From contig JAGHTS010000041.1 in assembly GCA_018065225.1 (NCBI GenBank), positions 1 through 6,918 of the forward strand: a stretch of DNA of 6,918 bases, in the 5' to 3' direction. Of this stretch, positions 1 through 6,918 are shown in pieces; positions within the stretch are counted from its first letter, which is position 1, and the number at the start of each line of letters is the position of its first letter. Under the pieces are notes generated by a model that did not search any database, was not told the DNA's origin, and worked only from the letters and a program-made list of their open reading frames with translations. Made by a program: the position numbers and the translations under genes. The DNA is from Candidatus Phascolarctobacterium caballi. Its GTDB lineage: Bacteria; Bacillota; Negativicutes; Acidaminococcales; Acidaminococcaceae.

Positions 1-1
1 A

Positions 2-3000
2 TATGTACAGGGCAAGGGACTTTTGCAAATTCAAAAGGATGATGAAGACAAGGATGCCAACAACCAATCTATAGGGTTAAAAGCAACAGGGGCCGGACAT
101 CTGGTGGTCGGAAACTATGATGCAGCAAACCCTGCAGCACTGGAACGGTCACTGATGCAAGTTGAAGGCAAAACATCAATGGGCAGCGGGACAATAGAAG
201 TAACGCCCCTTGCACGGTTCTTCACATCAACCGGCAGCAATGACACCAACTTTAACAACTCGGACACAATTTTGGCAAGCCTTGCCGACACAGAAGCGTT
301 AACAGTGGCAATAACCCAAGAACTTATGGCGGATGAATCGTGGGGTAAAAAATCGTCGAACGTCAAAGACGTTAAAGGCACGGGAGATACACTTGCGGCA
401 ACCTTCCACCAAACTGATGACGAAATCGGGGAACTTGTCATACATGCTGGCGGCTCTGTAGTTTTGAACGGCAAAACGACAACAGTCGGCAAAATAAGCA
501 ATCCGGAACTTCTTACGGAAAAGAAACCGGGTGTACTCATCATGAACCAGAACACCCTGACCATAAACAAAGCGGACAGTCAGATAGGTGTATTGGCAGT
601 CAACAAAATCAAAGAACAGGGAACAAACACTATCTACACATGTACAGACCAAGCCCATGCATACATCTTGACAGTCGGGCAACTGGCCACCAGCAACCTG
701 ACATTTGAACCTATATATGAAAAAGATGCAGATGGGAAGGATACAACTACCGTAATAGGGTATAAACAGGTTGCCACCCGCGGCTTCACGCTGCAACTTG
801 GGGACGAAAACCCGGGACTTGACCTGACGACGCTTGGCAAATACACATCTAACCCAAACAATAATCCAAACAGCCCTTACAGTGACCAAAAATACACAAA
901 ACTCGTCGTTGCCAACCGCGGCACACTGACAAAAGGCATGTACATCAACAATTACAACAACAAATCGGAAATAACCATGGCAAAAGGGCTTGCCATAGAA
1001 CAATCGGACACCTATGAACAAGAAAATCCGGAAGTGAACAACTACGGCAAAATAACAGTCGGTGCGGATGACACGGGAAACAGCATCAATTTGCAAATCG
1101 GCATAATGAACAACGCCAGCCGCTATTCACAAATTACCGTTGGAGGCACAACAATTATTCAGAACGACACAACCGAAAATTCTGCAGAAAAACCGACCAT
1201 AAAAAATGAAGGGGTAATGAACCTTGCCAACAAAGTAAGTGTTACCGGCGGCATCATGACCAACGGCAACAAAAGCAGCACCTATGGTTATCTTGAAAAA
1301 GACGGGACATACATGACAGCCAAAACCGGAACGGACAAAGGCAAAGAGTACCTTGAAGACGGGGACTATTACGAACCGACAAAACCAGGGCTCATGCCGA
1401 CCGTTAACGTTACAGACAATGCGGTCTTCCAAAAGGCGGAACTTACAAACTACGGCAGGTTTATTGAAACAAAAGACATAGAAATTGGTACAACAGACCT
1501 TTTACAGGAAGGGCAGGAAACAAAAATTAACAATGCGTCCAAAATTTCAGAAATGAATGTTTTGGGTACAACAACTGTCGTGGCAAACTCGGATAAGAAG
1601 ACCAATTCAACAATTGCCAACGAAGGAACCTTAAATTTGAATAACGTTGTAATCAAGAACGGCAGTTTGTCCAACGGCAATGAAACATTGGAGCACTTGT
1701 TACCTGATGCGGACAAACATTACACATGGGACAAAACCCAAAACAGTGGTCAGGGCGGTTATGTACTGGTGGACGAAGCGGACGCAAACAACCAATATAC
1801 TGTAACTTTGTCAAGTCTTGAAACCAATATGCTTGGCATACCGACAGGAAATGTTCAGCTATATACCCAAACATTGAGTTACACGGATCCGGACAGCACC
1901 CTTATGCTTGAACCTTACCATATGTCCCAACTGGAATTGTATACGGCAATCCAATTTATAAATTATGACGCCCCTAAAGCGGTCGTAAAAGGAAAAGTAA
2001 CTGTAAATGACGGGGAACTGAAAAATTACGGCGTATTTCATGTTGAAGGGGAAACGACAGTAACAGGCGGGACCTTGGAACATAACGGCCCGCTGATGCT
2101 AGTTGACGACACTTTTACCATGACGGGCGGCATTGTAAACCTTAACAACGGCATAACCCTGGTCAAACAAAAAATGACATTGGGAGATGCGGCGGCGGAG
2201 ACAGAAGTGCAGAACGTGGTCGGCAACGTAAAAGTTGGCGGACATGCTATTGTGGAAATGTTGGACGGGTCCGACATTTATGACGGGAAATTGGAAAACT
2301 TTGGCAAAGTAATTGTTGATGACCAAAAAGACGACATGGTGTCAACGGTAAACATCAAGGGGATAGAAGGTGCTGACGAACGGTATCTTCCTGTTGTGGA
2401 TAATCATGACAACACGGATGTGACACGAGTTTGGCATGGTGCGGACTATATGCTTACAGGCATTGTTACCAATCCTGTAACGCCGTACAATCCGGCAAAT
2501 CCGCTTAAAGGGGTTGATGGTGTAAAAAAAGATACAACCCATGGCGGTGCCTATTATGTGACAGACGGGACGAAACCGGACGGGACGGCAGTTTCAGCAG
2601 TACAAAACTTTACACTTGCACAAAATGAATCTGTCAACAACCCTCTTCTTTCTTTAAAAGGCAAGGCAGGAGTAATAAATGCGTTGGTGGCAGATGTTGG
2701 GCTGGACGGTAATGAAACGGGGTCATACACAATGTATGCCTTGGACGGCAACACCCTTTTGGGGGCAATGCTTTCAAGCGGCAGCATCACGGTCAAATAT
2801 GTGGCTGAACACAGGAATGATGTCGGGCCAGTTGGGGACGAAATCAGGGCACTTATTGCAGGTATGACAGCAAACGTAACGGCAGATGTGGAAAAACACA
2901 TCAAATATGAAACTGGTAAAGCATTGGGGCTTTCCGAAGCAATGTGTGAGGCACTGGAACTTCCATATACGGACACATCGACGCTTGTTTTAAGTGATGT

Positions 3001-6000
3001 GGGTGGGTTCACGCCCAACATGGTTACGGAACAGGTAGTTTTGGAAAACGGTATCTTTAACAACGATGGTGTGGTCCGGGTTGAGCAACTTGTTATGAAA
3101 GGAGCAAACAGCAATGTTACCAACAATGGTATTATCTCTGTGGGGCATGCCACAATTTATGACGGTTTGATGAACAGTACCGGTACAATTGTTTTGGACG
3201 GCGGGCTTGATATGCGGGGAGGGACATTGCACTTTGAAAAAGGTGCCATAGGCTTTACGGTCAACGCCCTTTTGGACGGCGGGCTTAAAGTTTCCGGGAA
3301 AAACACCAACCTTTACATCAACGCATCATCACTTATGAGCGATGACCTTTTGAAACTCATTGATGCCGACCATATTTCGTATGTTGGCACAGATGCGGTA
3401 GGGCAATATGACGAAACAAAGAGGGTGGACATTTACGAATACGTGACTAATATAGGAGGTCAATATGTTTACCAATATAAAGCGGTAAAAGGTGAAGGCG
3501 GGACTGTAGAATTGGGGGATGACTGTTCGTCGGTATCGGGTGGCACGACTGGTTTGGAAACATTGGGTCTCGGGCAGACCGGATGGCGGAAGCTTGGATT
3601 TGCCCGTGAAGTGATGGGGACAACCATCACTTCTTATGCTGACCTGATCAATGGCACTGTTAAGGGGAATGAGGCCACAATCCATATTGACTTTGCGGAA
3701 ATTGCCAGAAAGATGGTATATAACCATGACGGGGAGATAGATCCTGAAAGCGGTTATCATATGGGCGGAAGCGACAAGGATATGTATGCCACCATCAGCG
3801 GGGATGCGGCAAATAAAATTGTCCGTGATGATTATGAATATGTGGATGGGACGTACTATTATAACTACACAGCTATGAAAACCATACAAAACATGATTTT
3901 TAACGGGCAGGGGGATTATGGATATATTGTTTTGGAAAATGCCGAACTGAAACTGGGCAAGAACGAGTTGTTGGTTATTCGGAAGCAGGAAGATACAGTT
4001 GATGGGATAGATGCGGACACCGGCAAATACAAATACATATACGGCACCAAAGATTTGGAATATGAGGACGGTATGGCCCTTGTCTATCGTTCGGCAGTAG
4101 AGGAAGAGGCGGATGCGGCCACCGGCGAATATCCGAATGACACCGCGCATTTGTTTATCCGCACAACAGAAAACGGACATCCGTCTTACGGTGCCAGTGA
4201 AGACAAGATGGACAGCTCAGGAAGAAACACAGCAGTTGCAGTTGAAGGGGAAAACCTCAAAGGGTTGCAATTTGGCAAGGAGGGGGAAGGTGCAGATGCA
4301 ATTTATGGGGGGACGCTTGTTGCGGCTAACTTGGCGTTTGTTATGCCGCAAAGCGGCCTGACATTGAACATCAATAACGGGGATGTAACGATATACGGAA
4401 AAACAAGGACTAGCGAAATGGGGCTGATTTTGGGATTGAATGATTATACCCAGGCGGCGGTCAAGATGGCGGAAGAAAATGTTCCGGACATCAACATCAA
4501 ATCTCAAGGAACCTTGACATTGGGATATGAAGGTGCTACCGCTATACAGGGCGGTAAAATAAACAATATAACAGTTGCCCCTGTGGACGGGACAATATAT
4601 GAGACAAATCCGGCAATACACAATTTAAGTATTAGGGGAAATGCCAACAAAAATTTGATGTTAGACAGTGACGGCAATTATGTAACGCATTTCGCGGCAG
4701 AAAACCTGGACAGCAAGGGAAGGGTTTTGGTACATGACGCCCAGTTTGATGTGCCGGTTATTGTTCAGGATGCGGAAACGGGCAAAACCAATTCACTTTT
4801 GCAAATCGACGGGGGAAAAGTTGTCAGCAAGACAGTTGACATCAAAGGCGGTAATTTGACAATTACAGAAAGCGGGCAACTTTTACAAACAGGCAGAATT
4901 GAAACACAAAATCAGGGTATAACTTTTGGAACAACGGATAAAGATGCAACAGCGGTTCTTGCATCAAACAGCGGTGTAATAGATTCGGACATTATGACAA
5001 TCAACAATGCAGTACTGGATTCAAACGGAATGATTAGCATTAACGTTGGAGGCAGTCTGACTTTGGCTATGGATGAAGCAAATCTGACGAATAGGGGTAT
5101 GCTTACATTGAAAACACCGGTTGGTGGTGTCGGTTCGGATGCAGTGATGCAGGTTGACGGAGGAACGGTTGATAACCAGGGGAGTATAGATGGCAATAAA
5201 ATTTTGGTCAGTGATGGGGTTATAAAAAATACAGGGATTGTTTCTCAAAATTTTGTTCCTGTTTATGGTCCGGATCCGGACACAGGTACACAAACAGTTA
5301 TAGGATACACCAATGAAACAACAGAGACGATTAGCATGACAGGCGGAAGTGTAATAAATTCCGGAGAAATTTGGGTAAAAAATCTGAGTGTTGGCACAAC
5401 AAATGCAGAAAACAAAACGGCAAGTTTCCTAACGGGTAAGCAGGCAGTTGGAGCAAGCGAACAGACAGGATATCTTTATGCGGACAAAATTATAGTTGAC
5501 AAACAGGGCACACTGCAAAACATAGATATTAATAACCCTGTAAATTTGGAAAACACAACAAACCAGGACAAACAGGGAGGATACATCTATGCGGACCGTA
5601 TTGAAAGTTCGGGAGAAATAATCAACAACGGATTTTTGAAAAAACATGGTGCCAACCCTGACGCAAAAGACGAAGATAACCATCTTTCCCTGTACCTTAA
5701 TGACGGGCATTTTGTCAACAGCAATAGAGGGCTGGTTTTGGCAAATGTTATTACGGGGAAAGACGCTTTGGCAACCCTGACAAACAGTGGGGAACTGGAA
5801 GCCATCGGTAATGTAACGCTAGGGACCAATGGGATGCTTAACAGCGGAACCGTCAGATTTGAAGGCAACAAAAACATTATTGACGGAACATATCGGCAAA
5901 CAGATGGAATAACCACATTGGGTAAAGAGGCGGAAACAAATACAGTTAAATTGGATGTAGATGTTTTGCAAATAGAAAAGGGGCAATTCACCAACAAAGG

Positions 6001-6918
6001 GGTTGTAAACATTATTACAAAAGATGAAGAAAGTGTAAGCTTTGCAGTAGCACCAAACGAAACGGCAAACAATGTTGCAAAATTGTCAAATGGAACAATG
6101 AACATAACAAAAGCGGAAGCGACAGGCAAACTGACTTTAAAATCGGTTTCAAGCGAAATGTTTATAGACAAAAACAATACAGTTGACTTTGCTGTATTGA
6201 ATGTTGCAGGCGGTGTTATTGATAATGACGGGACACTAAAAATTACTGCGGGTGATGTGGGGACAGAAAGAAATAATATTGTCATAATGAATAGTGGATT
6301 TGTGGAATTAAGGGATAACAACAAAAATGAAACAGGAGCGGCAAACAGTTATACTCAGACATTGAAAAATATTATTAACGGCGGGGAAATAAAACTCATC
6401 AGGACGGAAAGCGAAACTGATGTGGCAACAGTTGTGACATGTGCCGCAAACCTTGTGAACAACAAACTGGTTGACTTGAATGATAATGTCTTAAAAATAA
6501 CCTGTTGTGATCTGACAGTTGCCATCGGCAGTGAAGAAAAAGATACGGGAATTTTGGAAATTGCAGGTGGAGGGTATGACACTTACGGCTCCCCACATAT
6601 TGATACTGTAAAAGCCCAAAAAGACATCTACACCAAAATTGTCATTGACGGCAAAACCACAGATGATTCGTCAGGCGACCTTACAGTAGCGGCAAACCAT
6701 CTGCACAAAGATGTGGAAAACAACGGAAAACTGCATTTGCAAGGCAAAGGTGAATTCGCATTAGATATTACCAACGGCGAAAACAAAAAAGGATTTTTGG
6801 ACATTTCCGGAGAAGTCATCAGCACGGGGCAAATCCGTCAAAACATGTTACAGATCCAAAACGCATCCAAGTTCACGGCAGACGTCGGGAAACTGACAAT
6901 TGAAGATGAAGACACCCC
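2..6918 (+). CDS. Giant repetitive beta-solenoid protein, internal fragment (adhesin/autotransporter-passenger-like)
   Basis: One frame is open from base 2 to the window end, about 2,305 codons without a stop, and both termini lie outside, so no start can be chosen. The protein consists mainly of degenerate 18-20 residue rungs with a GG-x-h-x-N-x-G-x-h-x-h core, separated by Asp/Gly/Tyr/Pro-rich loops. It has six Cys (about residues 214, 982, 1175, 2147, 2168, 2169), five Trp and few Arg. Such composition and periodicity are typical of parallel beta-helix passengers of type V secreted proteins and of large adhesins. I infer a surface or secreted structural role, perhaps adhesion. No catalytic motif, RTX nonapeptide run, LPXTG anchor, signal peptide or beta-barrel is visible here. 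The alternative is another class of giant extracellular repeat protein. The coding call is very secure; the function is not, and I recognise no named gene. Confidence 0.93.
704..763 (+). repeat. Loop insert, copy 1 (F-x-P-I-Y...D-x-D...TVIGY)
   Basis: This 20-residue segment (about residues 235-254) begins FEPIY, has a DADG turn and ends TTTVIGY. A 19-residue copy lies about 4.5 kb downstream at 5252-5308. Phe, Pro, Tyr, two Asp and the terminal TVIGY are shared, with one residue of length difference at the turn. The shape, hydrophobic strand then Asp/Gly turn then hydrophobic strand, suggests a beta-hairpin projecting from the solenoid. That structure is inference. Confidence 0.6.
1202..1267 (+). 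repeat. Two beta-solenoid rungs (KNEG / MTNG)
   Basis: Within the giant protein (about residues 401-422) the Asn-x-Gly turns KNEG and MTNG have their glycines 54 bases, or 18 residues, apart. The second is preceded by VTGG, giving the VTGG-x-x-x-N-G form that recurs through the window. A long Lys/Asp/Tyr-rich insert (about 1268-1400), containing EKDGTYM and LEDGDYY, follows directly and looks like a loop leaving the solenoid. Confidence 0.6.
2003..2179 (+). repeat. Three tandem solenoid rungs of 19-20 residues
   Basis: Three rungs follow each other: VNDGELKNYG at 2003, VTGGTLEHNG at 2060 and MTGGIVNLNNG at 2120. Their starts are 19 and then 20 residues apart. Each has a Gly pair or Asp-Gly, a hydrophobic, an Asn-x-Gly turn and then alternating hydrophobics (VFHV, LMLV, ITLV). 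This is the expected pattern of short strands and tight turns in a parallel beta-helix. The repeat is in the protein; the DNA copies have diverged too far to be called a recent duplication. A fourth, isolated rung (YDGKLENFG, 2279-2305) follows after an irregular spacer. Confidence 0.75.
2837..2968 (+). other. Probable alpha-helical insert in the giant protein
   Basis: About residues 946-989, starting GDEIRALIAGM, lack the Asn-x-Gly turn pattern. They are rich in Ala, Glu, Leu, Met and Lys with a heptad-like spread of hydrophobics, through DVEKHIKYE and LSEAMCEALEL. They include one of only six cysteines (about residue 982). The segment interrupts the solenoid between weak rungs upstream and the clear run starting at 3041. 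It could be a folded subdomain or a capping helix. The helical reading comes from composition only. Confidence 0.4.
3041..3250 (+). repeat. Run of three to four solenoid rungs
   Basis: The turns FNNDG, VTNNG and MNSTG have their last glycines at 3068, 3128 and 3182, that is 20 and 18 residues apart. Each is followed by alternating hydrophobics (VVRV, IISV, TIVL). A further GG element (DMRGGTLHF, about 3209-3235) continues the pattern without the Asn turn. This run lies between the probable helical insert upstream and the non-repetitive central region downstream, so it may be the last part of the first solenoid. Confidence 0.72.
3308..4310 (+). other. Non-repetitive central region, possible start of a second beta-helix
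   Basis: About residues 1103-1437 show no regular rungs. The 5' part (to about 3600) contains Gly-rich GLGQTGWRKLGF and a lone Cys. From 3620 to 3694 the sequence TTITSYADLINGTV...ATIHIDF resembles the 'xSYxxLxxAx...TIxIxxDI' opening seen at the N-terminal edge of many passenger beta-helices. Next come ATISGDA and then TIQNMIFNG...YIVLENAELKLG (about 3875-3960), which fits a first strand-turn set. The region also holds Tyr-rich loops (DGTYYYNY) and two DxxTG turns. I infer a boundary between two solenoid blocks; the resemblance is from memory of the fold, not from a search. Confidence 0.4.
4961..5251 (+). repeat. Five solenoid rungs with Asn-x-Gly turns
   Basis: The turns SNSG, DSNG, TNRG, DNQG and KNTG have glycines at 4973, 5027, 5096, 5180 and 5234, giving spacings of 18, 23, 28 and 18 residues. 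The larger spacings contain short loop extensions, for example the Gly-rich VGGVGSD between the third and fourth. The last two rungs, VDGGTVDNQG (5153) and VSDGVIKNTG (5207), align closely. A further rung, MTGGSVINSG (5336-5365), follows after a 19-residue loop insert. Confidence 0.72.
5252..5308 (+). repeat. Loop insert, copy 2 (F-x-P-V-Y...DPDTG..TVIGY)
   Basis: This is the second copy of the segment at 704-763, beginning FVPVY, with a DPDTG turn and ending TVIGY (about residues 1751-1769). It sits between rung KNTG (5234) and rung INSG (5363), which are 43 residues apart. Removing the 19-residue insert leaves 24 residues, close to a normal rung, so the insert behaves as a loop inside the solenoid. 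Confidence 0.62.
5468..5602 (+). repeat. Paired GY-[LI]-YAD-[KR]-I elements 37 residues apart
   Basis: GYLYADKI (5468-5491) and GYIYADRI (5579-5602) are separated by 111 bases, or 37 residues, about two rungs. The second follows QDKQG, and QDKQG-like residues (VDKQG) also lie just after the first. Each is followed about ten residues on by a Gly-x-[Leu/Ile] step and an Asn turn. A looser relative, QGGYVLVD, occurs at 1751-1774. This looks like a two-rung internal duplication. Confidence 0.6.
5711..5863 (+). repeat. Three solenoid rungs, 20 and 19 residues apart
   Basis: The turns in FVNSNRG, LTNSG and MLNSG carry glycines at 5729, 5789 and 5846, spaced 20 and 19 residues. Each is followed by alternating hydrophobics (LVLA, ELEAI, TVRF). 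Two more rungs of the same type lie downstream: IEKGQFTNKG (5972-6001) and VAGGVIDNDG (6203-6232). The solenoid therefore continues through most of the 3' half of the window. Confidence 0.72.
6713..6850 (+). repeat. Solenoid rungs at the 3' edge of the window
   Basis: VENNGKLHLQG and later ISTGQIRQN have turn glycines at 6725 and 6827, 34 residues apart, about two rungs. Between them lies KKGFLDISGEV, a less regular rung. No C-terminal beta-barrel or other closing domain is seen before the window ends, so the solenoid evidently continues beyond it. Confidence 0.5.

Noticed and set aside
2524..2530. Run of seven A as a possible phase-variation or slippage site
   Set aside because: The run is short, codes for Lys-Lys in frame, and the frame continues normally on both sides.
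2679..2867. Short + strand open frame of 62 codons (and one of 82 at 4113-4361)
   Set aside because: Both overlap the main frame in another register. Their Trp/Met/Gln/Arg-rich translations look like out-of-frame readings, not proteins.
3451..3488. Strong ribosome-binding-site-like TAGGAGGT followed by ATG at 3465
   Set aside because: The ATG is out of frame with the giant gene and opens only seven codons before a TAA. The Gly-Gly codons GGA GGT in the main frame explain the match.
3329..4180. Antisense open frame of 283 codons (others of 265 at 299-1096 and 245 at 5587-6324)
   Set aside because: Their translations are rich in Cys, Phe, Val, Ile and Ser, with no recognisable domain and no ribosome-binding context. 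They arise because the sense frame rarely uses codons whose complement gives stops in that register.
1..6918. CRISPR array, tRNA, rRNA, riboswitch, insertion sequence, attachment site, promoter or terminator
   Set aside because: No evenly spaced identical DNA repeats, cloverleaf, conserved rRNA stretch, terminal inverted repeats or hairpin-plus-T-run was seen. Continuous coding leaves no intergenic room.
2..6918. RTX toxin or sortase-anchored protein
   Set aside because: There is no GGxGxDxxx nonapeptide series and no LPXTG motif in the window. The Gly/Asp/Asn-rich repeats follow a different period and pattern.

Overview
The whole 6.9 kb window lies inside one very large protein-coding gene on the + strand. 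Reading from base 2, about 2,305 consecutive sense codons run to the end with no stop. No start codon context, promoter, stop or terminator falls inside, so both ends of the gene are outside the window. I see no second gene, RNA gene, CRISPR array or insertion sequence.

The protein is rich in Asn, Thr, Gly, Asp, Lys and Val. It is poor in Arg (about 34 by eye) and has only six Cys and five Trp. It is built from degenerate rungs of about 18-20 residues with the pattern x-G-G-x-h-x-N-x-G-x-h-x-h (h = hydrophobic). That pattern fits a parallel beta-helix (beta-solenoid), as in the passengers of autotransporters and filamentous adhesins. Surface or secreted location is an inference, because neither a signal peptide nor a translocator domain is in view.

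Layout by translated sequence: (1) bases 2-2640, beta-solenoid rungs interrupted by Asp/Gly/Tyr/Pro-rich loop inserts; (2) about 2650-2990, a non-repetitive stretch with a probable alpha-helical part; (3) about 2990-3300, a clean run of rungs; (4) about 3308-4310, a non-repetitive, Tyr/Asp-rich central region, part of which looks like the start of a second beta-helix; (5) about 4310-6918, a second solenoid with the clearest Asn-x-Gly rungs, still open at the window edge.

The organism cannot be named. Base composition is moderate (hand-counted 60-base lines range from 35 to 60% G+C). A giant solenoid of this kind would suit a Gram-negative, possibly host-associated bacterium, but this is weak inference. 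Codon use drifts along the gene, from strongly AAC-preferring for Asn near the 5' side to evenly mixed around 5-6 kb.
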